A stretch of DNA of 64,000 nucleotides, taken from Lobosporangium transversale. Its lineage: Eukaryota > Mortierellomycota > Mortierellomycetes > Mortierellales > Mortierellaceae. The notes beneath the pieces were generated by a model. That model searched no databases, was not told the DNA's origin, and saw only the letters and a program-made list of their open reading frames with translations. This document shows positions 34,301-41,888 of this stretch, piece after piece (the first letter of the stretch is position 1; the number at the start of each line of letters is the position of its first letter). The stretch covers positions 1 to 64,000 of the forward strand of contig NW_019029013.1 of NCBI RefSeq assembly GCF_002105155.1, given 5' to 3'. The position numbers and the translations under genes are program-made.

Positions 34301-35990
34301 TATACCCTTGTACAGCTCGCTCACAGCACCTCTAGATGCCCTGCGCAATGCCAAAGGCACTTTTGATCTTAATAAGGAGCAAATGCGAAGCTTTAACAGC
34401 ATCAGATCGCTTATAGCCCAAGCTCCAGCCTTATCGTTCCCTGATTTTACTCAGCAATTCTTTGTAGCCACAGATGCCTCTAACGTAGGCATAGGAGCTG
34501 TCCTATATCAGCTACCAGGTGGCAAGGAAGATGAAACCAAGGTCAACTACATATCCTTTCAAGCCAGAGCATTGCATAAGCATGAGAAAAATTACCCAGC
34601 TTACAAGAAGGAACTCTTAGCAATTATTTTTGCACTAATGAAATTTCACCATTACCTTTGGGGAAGAAGATTTACATTATATACTGATCACAGACCTCTG
34701 ACGTACATTCATGAACAGAAGGAGTTGCCACAAATAATCCTGAATTGGAAGGCCACTCTGCTCAACTATGATTTTGAATGTATTTATCGTCCAGGCCTGC
34801 TGAACATTATTCCAGACGCATTATCTCGCGCATTTCCTGAGGAATTGTGGAAGTCTCCTAAAGAAGAACAAGTTAAATGTTCTACGAGTCGGCAGATTGC
34901 TTCTATGAGGCGAGGAACAGAGACTACCGAGAATGTTCAGGCAGCTCCACAGTCATCTAATTCGCAGCAGCTGCCTTCCACTCTACAGGTTATTGATATA
35001 ACTGCTCCTTACTCTCATCAACTTCAGTTGGAGGATGCTTCTAGAAAAATCATCCAAGATCCTGAAGAAAAGCTTCAGCATCTTCGCCTAGCACACGAAT
35101 TCGGTCATCCTGGAGGAAATGCCATGGTTACTGCTATCCATGCTAAAGGCTTTACTTGGCCTAAATTGAGAGATGATTGTCTCAAATGGGTTAGCCAATG
35201 CGGACCATGCCAAAGATTCAACATAGCTAGAAAGGGGTATCATCCTTTAACTGCCATACATGCCAGACTCCCAGGGGAACACATAGCATTCGATTTAGCC
35301 TCATTTGAAACCAGTTCCAGGGGTAATAACTACGCTTTAGTAGTGGTTGACATCTGCACAAGATTTGTATTCCTGGAGCCTCTGCCTGATAAGGAAGCCA
35401 TTACGGTGGCCAGCACCCTCTTCAAGCTATTCTGCTCTATTGGATTCCCTAAAATTATCCAAACTGATAATGGCACTGAATTCGTCAATGGAGTGTCACG
35501 TCTCATAACGCAAAAGTTGCAAATAGAGCATAGACTCTCCACGCCATATCATCCACGCTCGAATGGTGTAGCGGAGAGGTTTGTCCGCACATTTAAGGAC
35601 ATCCTCAGAAAACAACTCGAAGGCATACAGAATGATTGGGACATCCATCTTCCAATGGTTCAGCTCCAAATGAATACTAGAGTCGCGAGTCTACATCATT
35701 CAACGCCATTCTCATTATTCTATGGACGCTCATTTGCAGGACTAACGGATTTTTCCTCAGCCGAGTCACATCTCCTGTCTGAAGAAGAATTACAGAACAG
35801 ATTGGAATATCTCACCGCGTTAGTTTTCCCTGCTATCGATGATAAGAGTTCTGACACGCAAAAAAGAATGGTGGAGAAATTCAACAGGACACACAAAATC
35901 CTTCAGTTCCCACCTGGAGCGTTTGTCATGGCGAAAGAAGAATTGCCCAATGGTAAATTAGCACCTAAATACCAAGGCCCATACAAGTAG
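31347..35990 (+). CDS. Gag-Pol polyprotein of the Gypsy element
   Basis: 1,547 residues. Residues 60-145 are a coiled coil; 190-400 a capsid-like helical region; about 455-485 a Cys/His cluster (C-x5-C..H-x4-C). The protease region has LLDPGATTSLL near 569, with DPG where retropepsins have D-S/T-G. Reverse transcriptase spans about 730-910 (VCLDPRTLNRQ, YVDDIIVYS near 893-901). RNase H follows (FVATDASNVGIGAVL; LYTDHRPL). Integrase comes last: zinc-binding H..H..C-x2-C (LAHEFGHPG..CGPCQRF, near 1250-1290), then the DDE core (AFDLASF; TDNGTEF; HPRSNGVAERF). Translation stops at TAG 35988-35990 right after GPYK. An intact frame this long suggests recent activity. Gag and pol are in one frame, as in Tf1-like elements. 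Confidence 0.95.
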   Translation: MSNINKVPINEDVDMEISSPENGSGLTPVEQLNLLVASLVVDTTESVVEFGSDAVPDIENVTMLLRSYRLQKEETLRKKALLFLRYNDAKSKLRKIDIDEKTLTKALGDLAQQKADILKVLVRQTEDLNSSIEHMEEVRNGLSSSEDISIDRSSVSEADSHRITVKWDPANPEHDALHRISKEENIPLMEDSEEVDYTKVKKKTFADAPMLDLDVSKVPGKNMVKEIAIRVVTFRDDFERIFRRNLSDVLFDKLAWDYLSLCVSKVSGLARDYDDLIKKVPLQDRTWSRAVTCLNKALKFDILGAYIADMALVMRPEKNDTIRSFAQRLLPLVEAAGIPDDGCYMLIKALCNHLSDVGFQAVIKEFGSVKSVSSLKEFLESLEKTPGALGEKRTDDAHWFIQKYGGDAGEQYLRSIKSRSEYTPREVPRSSHKRSRPNANPSSDREAKKAKPFKVWCKGTEKCRSNPYKHAPEDCRYAKDQVRDHSKDKPKDVKRTDVRKPLASVSAFKRISDSALIRDIIPNKESFFSSYSIVEKACIKHLGAFKGPAPGDNRIAVPIFINGQQYTALLDPGATTSLLSKEVAIEQGIRYGRVPGESIAMIEKGTSTDNVITCDKVQLVCNNRSGEYQLSVMDIEYYDFVLGMDLFARLGFSITGIAMPEIREEESLWVPYDEKPQVIPSQTPERENNAEFKALKEKFLLALEPYLQANEAISPNSFCNLDTMKVQLKVKPTCIIQERSRPFHSQIEKEEVEKTIQKWQETGVIVPAPKGCPYNNSLTMAARRDLDGNILKYRVCLDPRTLNRQLEDTDVFPLPLITDIQQRVAGHLYFTTIDLSQAYHRMPVEKSSQPLTAFTYGGKQYMFARAPVGLKPLTSIFQRGMSQLLDDLHFADNYVDDIIVYSHTAEDHILHVSIVIERLTAAKLIINREKSKFLSTEVLLLGFIINKEGRKIDINKVANVHSWTPPTNKKMVQRYLGLFNYFREYIPLYSSLTAPLDALRNAKGTFDLNKEQMRSFNSIRSLIAQAPALSFPDFTQQFFVATDASNVGIGAVLYQLPGGKEDETKVNYISFQARALHKHEKNYPAYKKELLAIIFALMKFHHYLWGRRFTLYTDHRPLTYIHEQKELPQIILNWKATLLNYDFECIYRPGLLNIIPDALSRAFPEELWKSPKEEQVKCSTSRQIASMRRGTETTENVQAAPQSSNSQQLPSTLQVIDITAPYSHQLQLEDASRKIIQDPEEKLQHLRLAHEFGHPGGNAMVTAIHAKGFTWPKLRDDCLKWVSQCGPCQRFNIARKGYHPLTAIHARLPGEHIAFDLASFETSSRGNNYALVVVDICTRFVFLEPLPDKEAITVASTLFKLFCSIGFPKIIQTDNGTEFVNGVSRLITQKLQIEHRLSTPYHPRSNGVAERFVRTFKDILRKQLEGIQNDWDIHLPMVQLQMNTRVASLHHSTPFSLFYGRSFAGLTDFSSAESHLLSEEELQNRLEYLTALVFPAIDDKSSDTQKRMVEKFNRTHKILQFPPGAFVMAKEELPNGKLAPKYQGPYK

Positions 35991-36421
35991 TGGCTCGTAC
36001 CGAAAATGGTGCCTACACTCTGCTAGACGCTACCAACCAGAAATTGGCTCGTAATTATGCTCCGAGCCAGCTCAAAATGGTCACTCAAGCTCTTGATGCT
36101 CCCAGTGAAGAGTCGTATGAAATAGAGTCTATCGTTGACCACGAACTCACGGGAAAAGGAATGATGTATACTGTAAAGTGGAAGGGCTATGACTCCTCAT
36201 ACAACGAGCAAATTCCCTATGAGAATTTTGACTCGGACATCATCATTCGTCAATATTGGAAGAACCTAAGACAGCAAAATCCTCATATTAATGACAGAAA
36301 GAGGAAGAAGCAGCAAAAGAATAACGCATCAGAGTCAACAAGACTTCTTAAGAGGAAGCAGAGACAACTCACCCATAACCAGACCAAACGGCACAAGCGT
36401 CATGTAGCGGCAAAGCTGTAA
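35990..36421 (+). CDS. Chromodomain C-terminus of pol, shifted by one base
   Basis: Begins by overlapping the last base of the gag-pol stop. It reads the integrase tail (ENGAYTLLDATNQKLA) and a chromodomain (YEIESIVDHELTGKGMMYTVKWKGYDSSYNEQIPYENF), then a basic tail. In related elements this is continuous with integrase, so either one base was lost at the junction (35985-35992) or a frameshift is used. It has no ATG near its start. Chromodomains steer chromovirus integration to particular chromatin. Confidence 0.85.
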   Translation: MARTENGAYTLLDATNQKLARNYAPSQLKMVTQALDAPSEESYEIESIVDHELTGKGMMYTVKWKGYDSSYNEQIPYENFDSDIIIRQYWKNLRQQNPHINDRKRKKQQKNNASESTRLLKRKQRQLTHNQTKRHKRHVAAKL

Positions 36422-36578
36422 AGTGCAGAGAGCTGTTATATTAGTAGGGTTGAGATAACTGGAGTTTTTGTACAAATAAGTTTTCTCCAGTATGAAGAAA
36501 AGAGAGCACACACTCGTCCTCATTTCAATATTTTTTTTTTTTTTTTTTTTTGCAACGCAACAGTCAACAAATTTCAAT

Positions 36579-37346
36579 TTAGCAACCATCAACTTTATTC
36601 TTTCCCTTGCAGCATTTGCAACTAGCAACTGGATGTGATGGCAACTGAGAGTTAAGAGAATCTACAACTTTCTCTACCCGTATGCGCATAGTCTTATACT
36701 TCTCTGATTGCTTGCGCAACTTAGTATACTTCTTGTAGAGGCGTTCATACCTCTTAGCCCATGCGAATTCTCTTTGGAGGCGGCTCTTCGCGGAATCATC
36801 GCCACTCTCCGCCATCAAACGTCTTCTCTCCCCAAGAGTCGTGCACACTCCACAGCTTGACAATTCTGCTTCACTGCTTTCGCTGCCTGATGACTCTTCA
36901 TCACCAGAGGGCTCCTTTCGCTTCCTGATAGGACGAGGTCCTGGGATTTCCAGAGAGGCTGATCGGCTCCGTGCCTCTGGGTGGTAAAACTGATAGTGTG
37001 CCTTTTTCCAGGCACGAGTCTCCTCGTCACTATCCCACAGATCCTCCTCACCCTCATAATCCTCGTCGTCCTCAGCGTCATAGCTGCTCTCTTCCTCAGT
37101 ATCTCCTTCGAAGTTACTGCGATGAAAGCTCCGTAGGGATAAATTCATAGTCCTCATACTCATGTAGAGTTGAAGAGTCAGACAGGGGGGAAGAGGGAGA
37201 ATTGTTAGAAGGCATATTGATAATTGTCTGCTGATGGCTGTTATAAGGAAAGTAAGTAATGAGTATGTGTCCCTGCAAGAAGGTGTTTGAGTAGCAAAAG
37301 TGAATACTGAGGAATGAAGGAATGAGTGAGCGTTTGAAGTTTCCAA
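36579..37346 (-). CDS. Antisense ORF inside the Gypsy element (unknown protein)
   Basis: 255 codons on the strand opposite to gag-pol, between the chromodomain and the 3' LTR. The confident part is the last 170 residues: an acidic stretch (EGDTEEESSYDAEDDEDYEG), a basic/Ser segment (RPIRKRKEPSGDEESSGSESSE), a C-x2-C pair (SSCGVCTTLGERR), a coiled coil (AKRYERLYKKYTKLRKQSEKY) and a C-x-C-x2-C end (CKCCKGK). The Leu/Thr-rich first 75 residues look non-coding. An ATG in another frame (about 37215) opens MPSNNSPSSPLSDSSTLHEYE and could be the real start through a short intron or a frame change. I do not recognise the family. Confidence 0.5.
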   Translation of the reverse strand: METSNAHSFLHSSVFTFATQTPSCRDTYSLLTFLITAISRQLSICLLTILPLPPCLTLQLYMSMRTMNLSLRSFHRSNFEGDTEEESSYDAEDDEDYEGEEDLWDSDEETRAWKKAHYQFYHPEARSRSASLEIPGPRPIRKRKEPSGDEESSGSESSEAELSSCGVCTTLGERRRLMAESGDDSAKSRLQREFAWAKRYERLYKKYTKLRKQSEKYKTMRIRVEKVVDSLNSQLPSHPVASCKCCKGKNKVDGC

Positions 37347-37364
37347 TCTTCATTCCTTTTGACC

Positions 37365-37565
37365 TTAATCTTCTTCAGTTGCTTCGTGAATCCTGATTCG
37401 TCCTTCTGGGGAAGTGGATGGCGTGATCTTTTTGTGATCCCTGTTTGACAAAGGACCAATGAGATTTCTACATTTTTGACATGCTGAATAATTACTACCC
37501 ACATCTCCTGTATGACACATCCTGATCCAATGGCTGTTATATTTCCATGATCCATTTGCTGACAT
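37365..37565 (-). CDS. Small antisense ORF inside the Gypsy element
   Basis: 66 codons upstream (in antisense sense) of the previous entry; reads HWIRMCHTGDVG..ACQKCRN, with cysteines spaced like a degenerate zinc site. It may be a first exon of the antisense gene or chance. No family match is claimed. Confidence 0.3.
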   Translation of the reverse strand: MSANGSWKYNSHWIRMCHTGDVGSNYSACQKCRNLIGPLSNRDHKKITPSTSPEGRIRIHEATEED

Positions 37566-37783
37566 TACTTTTTGAGATAAAGTCTCTCTCTAATCACAGA
37601 AAAGAAATATCAAAACAAGTTTTAAGAATAGACACTGTGAAGTCTCACGTGAGGTTTAAATTTTTGTCCTCAAGAGGTTTATTTTTTTTCCTCCTACCTT
37701 TCAACAACAAGAGGTTTTTCTTATTTTTCCTCAAGGCCTTTAGACAAGACGCCAAAAACCCTACATAAAATCTGGGGGGGAGT

Positions 37784-37953
37784 TGTTACGTCCTGAGGCT
37801 AGGGAGTGTACCCAAATGGAGCACTCCCCTTTTTATTCATAGATCAGAGCAATTAGTGACGGCTATGTTGGAGCCTATATAAGGCTCCGACCTAGCTAAA
37901 ATAATAAACAACTTTTGATCTCCTTGACTTCCGATTTACCATAAAACATTTCA
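37784..37953 (+). repeat. 3' LTR
   Basis: Same 170 bases as the 5' LTR by direct reading. Preceded by a polypurine tract at 37773-37782; followed by the ACACC duplication (37954-37958). Confidence 0.95.
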
Positions 37954-37958
37954 ACACC
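37954..37958. repeat. Target-site duplication ACACC, right
   Basis: Matches 31078-31082. Confidence 0.9.
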
Positions 37959-38761
37959 TCTCTCCCTGGCCCTTTGTGCTTGCTCCTACACTGCTTTCAA
38001 CTCTTTCCTCCATGTGCTCTCCCCTATCACATTCACATTTTGGATTATCTCCTTCCACTTCTCGGCCTGAGTCTTCATCGTCCTTGGACACTTCCAGATG
38101 TGCGATGTGTCTTCATCCTCTGTCCCACACACTCTGCAGTTGCCGTCGTCATAAAGGTCCGGTCTCCAGTGTCTCATATATGAGTGTGTAGGCAGCATTC
38201 CATGAAGTTTCTTGATTCTGTGCGCTCGCTTTTGACAGTCCGCTGGGCTGGTGAAGAGTCCTTTTGGTAGGTTGCTATCATGAACAATGTTCATAGTAGC
38301 TCGCCAATCAATTTTTGTCCAATCCTTAACATGCTCCTGCGTCCTGTTCTGGGCGATCCAAGTGTGATGTGTACGAGTTGTTGACTGTAACTTAAGGATC
38401 TGCCTTAAGTCATCTTCGCCGGTACACCGTTGAACTTTGCATGGCAGTACATGTCATTATGCTCCGTTATGTTGATATCCCATAGCTCGCCATAATGTCC
38501 ATGTTTTGCTGCTTCGTCCGCTTCTTCGTTCCCTCTGTTGCCGGCATGTCCTTTGACCCATTCAACCGTGACTTCCTATCCTTGTTGAATAAATGCGTTG
38601 TGTATAGCTGCCCACCATACTGCATACGGTGACCTAATACGTTGCCGCATCGTGCTGTCTACTCTGCCTCGGACCAATGTTCGGAATTGAGTCACAACTG
38701 CGCTGTTATCAAGTCGGATTGCCATAGGTCTGTTTCGTGGGCTGATAAGTATTCCTGCCAA
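37959..38761 (-). pseudogene. LINE ORF2 RNase H end and zinc knuckle (copy 2)
   Basis: Minus-strand reading from 38761: AGILISPRNRPMAIRLDNSAV, then EVTVEWVKGHAGNRGNEEADEAA (RNase H), a gap with stops, then NIVHDSNLPKGLFTSPADCQ, RIKKLHGMLPT, CRVCGTEDEDTSHIWKC. It continues into 31082-30501 beyond the Gypsy insertion. Interrupted on the 5' side by the SINE at 38762. Confidence 0.75.
38742..38761. repeat. 20-bp target-site duplication, left
   Basis: CTGATAAGTATTCCTGCCAA; the identical 20 bases occur at 39442-39461. Long duplications of this kind are made by LINE-machinery (target-primed) insertion. Confidence 0.95.
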
Positions 38762-39441
38762 TTTTTTTTTTTTCTTTTTTTTTTTTTCCTGTTAACAAGA
38801 ACCCACAGAGGTGAGGAATTTTATTTCATAATCTCGCTCTAAAGTAATGATATCGCCCTCAACTATGAAACAAGCGAAACTCTCAAAGTTCGCACGGGAT
38901 GGCTGTAAAGAGCCAATTCGTATCCATGTTTTTCTCTACCAATGTACACCGTGATCGGTACTCGAAGTCCATCCTTCCGATGTGGCCTGTTGCGCCCGTG
39001 AAAAGCCGCGGAGGCTGGCGTGCCGACTCTAGCTAAGGACGACTTTTAATTTTTTCTATCAAATCCACTGGCATGTGGACCCAAATCTTGCGGGATTGGT
39101 CTGAAATTTCTACTTTGGGCTCCGTCAAACTTTGTGATCATCGCTGTCCTAGTCAAGTGGGTGGATGGGGGGATGTGCTGCCAGATGTACCGCTGGTTCG
39201 GCTGGGGGGTGGAATATATACCTAAGACATGTGGCCAGCCAGGCGACTTAGGGTAGTGCACCCACGATCTTAGCCTTAGCGGAGAACACTAGGCTGTCTC
39301 GGAGAGAAAGTATAAAAACTCAAGCAAATTCCTGACCTGGCACATGTTTGCTTCACTTTATGTGCCTTAACCAGGACTCGAACCCGGCCCCTGGGCTAGA
39401 CAGGAGGGTGCCCTGACGAGTATACTACTCAGCCATTGGGC
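38762..39441 (-). mobile_element. tRNA-headed SINE with a LINE-like 3' part
   Basis: Read on the minus strand, the element starts GCCCAATGGCTGAG at 39441 with a polymerase III A box (TGGCTGAGTAGT) and a perfect B box (GGTTCGAGTCC, near 39373-39383), i.e. a tRNA-derived head of about 75 bases. It ends in an A-rich tail (T-run at 38762-38788 on the plus strand). The 3' 240 bases resemble the 3' end of LINE copy 2: on the plus strand both have GTTAACAAG/GATAACAAG right after the T-run and later share GTACTC-AAGTCCA and GTGGCCTGTTGCGC (38957-38996 versus 30449-30491). A 20-bp target duplication is perfect. The tRNA of origin could not be named. Confidence 0.88.
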
Positions 39442-39461
39442 CTGATAAGTATTCCTGCCAA
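39442..39461. repeat. 20-bp target-site duplication, right
   Basis: Identical to 38742-38761. Confidence 0.95.
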
Positions 39462-39603
39462 CAAACCAGCGGAAAACTTTTTTTTTCCTAAAAGTTTCTC
39501 AACGTCATGTGACTCATAATTTGGTAATCTACTTTAGATAATTCCTAAAACCGAAGATTTCATCGGATGCCGAGCCAATAGGCTCTCTCCTCCGTGTTAT
39601 TAT

Positions 39604-39675
39604 GGTCTACTGGCCCAATGGAAAGGCGTCTGACTACGAATCAGGAGATTGCAGGTTCGACCCCTGCGTAGATCA
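39604..39675 (+). tRNA. trnR(acg): tRNA-Arg (anticodon ACG)
   Basis: 72 bases folding as a cloverleaf: acceptor GGTCTAC/GTAGATC (one G-U pair), D arm with GCC..GGC, anticodon arm TCTGA-CTACGAA-TCAGG giving anticodon ACG, T arm GCAGG-TTCGACC-CCTGC (perfect), discriminator A. A and B boxes are both good. TTTT at 39681-39684 is a polymerase III terminator. CCA is not encoded, as normal in eukaryotes. No intron. It looks functional although surrounded by mobile elements. Confidence 0.95.
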
Positions 39676-39772
39676 TTCTCTTTTGTATTGAATAGGTGCC
39701 TACACCGTTTTCTTTTCGTGTTTTTGATTGCAATCATTATCCTCGTAGCCATGATCCAGATGTAAGACCTCT

Positions 39773-39781
39773 TTTTATCTC
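39773..39781. repeat. 9-bp target-site duplication TTTTATCTC, left of element A
   Basis: Same nine bases at 40493-40501. Confidence 0.9.
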
Positions 39782-40492
39782 GGATTAATCTATTTGGCAG
39801 CCCAGTTGCTAAATATTATTTGGCAGCCCATACCAAATATAGTAATTTTTGCCTCTATTTGGCAGCCTACTTCTGGGGGCTGCCACTTAACTTCGCACTC
39901 TTGGGTGGCAGCTGGGCTGCCAAATACATTACTTTTTTTTTTTTTTTTTTTTTGATAAACAGGGTCATAACATCAGTGGTAAAACAAGCAGCGTTCTGTG
40001 GATACATTGCCTTGCACAGCTAATGCCGCCGGAGGTACTAAGGGCAGCGGCGATGACATCTTCACAAAACAGCCTTCAATGTACACGGTTAGGGAATGAT
40101 TTATTGAAGACGTCTAGGTAGTAGGTGAGACGCGTTTGCTCCGAGCGAAAACCTCTCATAGGCATTGATCTCCAAATGGCACCTCCAAAACTGTATGAGC
40201 GACCTACTTGAAAAAAAAAGTCATTAGTTTTCTAAATGAGACAAGACAATGTCACTACACATAACTATGACGTAGAAGACGGGAGCTTTATTAATTTGAA
40301 GTATGAGCGTTATAAACATATACGGTTCCTAGGAATGAAAAAAAAAAAAAAAAAAAAAAAAAAATAGTTAGAGGCCAAATAACGCTGGGTAGGCTGCCAA
40401 GTAAATAATGAATGTTATTTGGCAACTGGGCTGCCAAAGAGAGTCTTGAAAGTTGATTATATTTGGCAATGGGCTGCCAAATAGATTAATCC
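39782..40492. mobile_element. MULE-like miniature element A
   Basis: 711 bp with terminal inverted repeats starting GGATTAATCTATTTGGCAGC on both ends (about 23 perfect bases, then imperfect) and perfect 9-bp target duplications (39773-39781, 40493-40501), the length typical of Mutator-like elements. The motif TTTGGCAGCC/GGCTGCCAAA recurs many times near both ends (39793, 39818, 39858, 39914; 40397, 40427, 40470), probably transposase-binding sites. No transposase is encoded. An internal T-run followed by GATAAACAGGG (39933-39966) may be a LINE/SINE tail trapped inside. Confidence 0.85.
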
Positions 40493-40501
40493 TTTTATCT
40501 C
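40493..40501. repeat. 9-bp target-site duplication, right of element A
   Basis: Matches 39773-39781. Confidence 0.9.
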
Positions 40502-40514
40502 TTCTGACCGAGAA

Positions 40515-41023
40515 GAATTAATCTATTTGGCAGCCTATTTTTTGAGGCAGCCACCTAACTTCACACGCTTAGATGGCAGCTGGGCTGCCAAATAATGTTT
40601 TGGAAAACTAATATGGAAAGGTTGATTGGCCACACACTACGCCTTGTTGCACTCATCATGTAATTACAAATATTAGTGTTTATCAGAAAGAGTAAAACCC
40701 ATATGAATAAGTTGCGCTTCGATGCCTGTTAGCGGCTTCGGATGGAGCGACGAAAATTGGACTTGAAATGAGTGACTTTGCTTACAGCACCAAGGTATCA
40801 ACATGTCCATAAAGAAACACTCCGTTATAATTTTTTTTTTTTTTTTTTTATTTCCACGGGAGGAGCAGTGTAAGTAAGGTGTGTATGGGACCGTGCAAAT
40901 ACCTTTTTTTATGAGGGTGCTATTTGGCAGCTGGGCTGCCAAAGAGAGTTTTCAAAACTGATCATATTTGGTAATGGGCTGCTAAATAATATTTGGCATC
41001 TAGACTGCCAAATAGAATAATCC
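40515..41023. mobile_element. MULE-like miniature element B
   Basis: 509 bp, same family as element A: ends GAATTAATCTATTTGGCAGC (left) and, reversed, GGATTATTCTATTTGGCAGT (right), with a different perfect 9-bp target duplication GACCGAGAA at 40506-40514 and 41024-41032. It is more diverged at its ends than A, so probably older. Subterminal GGCTGCCAAA motifs recur. No transposase. Confidence 0.85.
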
Positions 41024-41120
41024 GACCGAGAAAACTAAATAAAATCTAGTGTTCGCTCTGATCCACTCTCTATCTTCTTTTTTCTCACTCAGGAACACAT
41101 CCAGCGTATTGAAGTTCCAA

Positions 41121-41285
41121 ATGAGCGAGTATGACACTTCTAATCCAATTATACACTCTCTCCAGAGCCAGCTGGCTACACTCACCGGCCGGCTTGAGGC
41201 TCTCTCGACTAGCTCTGAATCCAGTCGATCTAACCCCTACTTGATTCCAAAAGAACCAGCGTACGAAATTACACCTGACGACTCC
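41121..41285 (+). pseudogene. N-terminal gag fragment of another Gypsy element
   Basis: ATG at 41121 opens MSEYDTSNPI, then LQSQLATLTGRLEAL (coiled coil), NPYLIPKEPAYEITPDD, the start of a gag type common in fungal Gypsy elements. It is cut at 41285 exactly where an LTR starts (41286), so the host element was broken by a later insertion. The rest of that element is not in this place. Confidence 0.6.
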
Positions 41286-41470
41286 TGTAAGCGAAATTAC
41301 TGTTATGATTTTGTACGACATAGCATTTCGCCCAATTTTCAAGGGCATTCCTTACAACAGGACGTTAGATAGACTCACTTTTCTATCTCGTTCTGCAGCA
41401 CGAATCCTCTGAATAAAGAAACCTTTATTACACCCTTAGAGCCCCCTAGAATATTACCTTGATTTTTGCA
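41286..41470 (+). repeat. LTR (185 bp), direct orientation
   Basis: TGTAAGCG..TTTTTGCA. It aligns over its length with the inverted copy at 44433-44630 (shared runs such as GATTTTGTAC and CATTTCGCCCAATTTTC). It contains AATAAAG near 41414. Confidence 0.85.
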
Positions 41471-41471
41471 T

Positions 41472-41489
41472 TGGTAGCAAAGGACACCA
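41472..41489 (+). promoter_or_regulatory. Primer-binding site, initiator-tRNA-Met-like
   Basis: TGGTAGCAAAGGACACCA starts one base after the LTR. TGGTAGC is the complement of the ..GCTACCA 3' end typical of initiator tRNA-Met, a usual Gypsy/Copia primer. It confirms that this LTR is the 5' LTR. Confidence 0.65.
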
Positions 41490-41888
41490 CGACTACATCC
41501 AGAGAACTACAAGTACCCATTGAGTTCCACCCCCGCCATGGAACACTTGGATAACGCCCTTTCGTCCATTGATCTTCCCTGTGAAAACTTTTGGATAGAC
41601 AAGTAGTAATCAGGAATAGAAGTAAGTGAGAATAAGATGTGGGAACACACATCACATCCATGAGGTATTTATTCAAAATCGTATATATCTAAGTGTAACT
41701 ATAAGTTTGTCTACGGGCACCATACATAGAGTAACCACGGTGCAAACGTGAATTACTACGCCCCCACTATGTTCGCACTGTGCCCCCTGCTTGTTACTAT
41801 TTACACATGGGGCGCGTTTTGATAATCTTGTGTACAAAAACTATATTATCTTTTTACATGAATACACATATTAATTTTTATGTAACAC

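Larger units (their letters stand above)
31083..37953 (+). mobile_element. Ty3/Gypsy chromovirus-type LTR retrotransposon, recent insertion
   Basis: 170-bp LTRs at 31083-31252 and 37784-37953 begin TGTTACG, end CATTTCA and read identically by eye. A 5-bp duplication (ACACC) flanks the element. A G-rich polypurine tract (GGGGGGAG) lies just before the 3' LTR. Order inside: gag - protease - reverse transcriptase - RNase H - integrase (31347-35990), chromodomain (35990-36421, shifted by one base), then 1.3 kb with antisense open frames. Integrase after RNase H plus chromodomain defines a chromovirus. Identical LTRs imply a recent insertion, yet the pol/chromodomain junction carries a 1-base shift. 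I could not identify the primer-binding site with confidence. Confidence 0.96.
30288..39478 (-). mobile_element. LINE copy 2, 5'-truncated, split by a Gypsy element and a SINE
   Basis: Minus-strand LINE whose pieces are 30288-31082 (A-tail plus 3' end and C-terminal domain), 37959-38761 (zinc knuckle and end of RNase H) and 39462-39478 (17 more bases of RNase H). The RNase H part reads IRLDNSAVVTQF and EVTVEWVKGHAGNRGNEEAD, typical of I/Tad-like LINEs that carry RNase H. The coding frame resumes on each side of the two insertions once these and their target duplications are removed, showing the LINE was there first. It has internal stops (e.g. between QQG and EVTVEW near 38577) and lacks reverse transcriptase, so it is dead. 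Confidence 0.82.

Noticed and set aside
39431-39475. Second tRNA gene in the SINE head
   Set aside because: A and B boxes are present but the acceptor stem does not pair well and the sequence continues into a 680-bp element with a target duplication; it is a SINE head, not a tRNA gene.
39933-39966. LINE 3' tail inside MULE element A
   Set aside because: Only the T-run plus GATAA resembles the LINE ends; the following bases do not align clearly.
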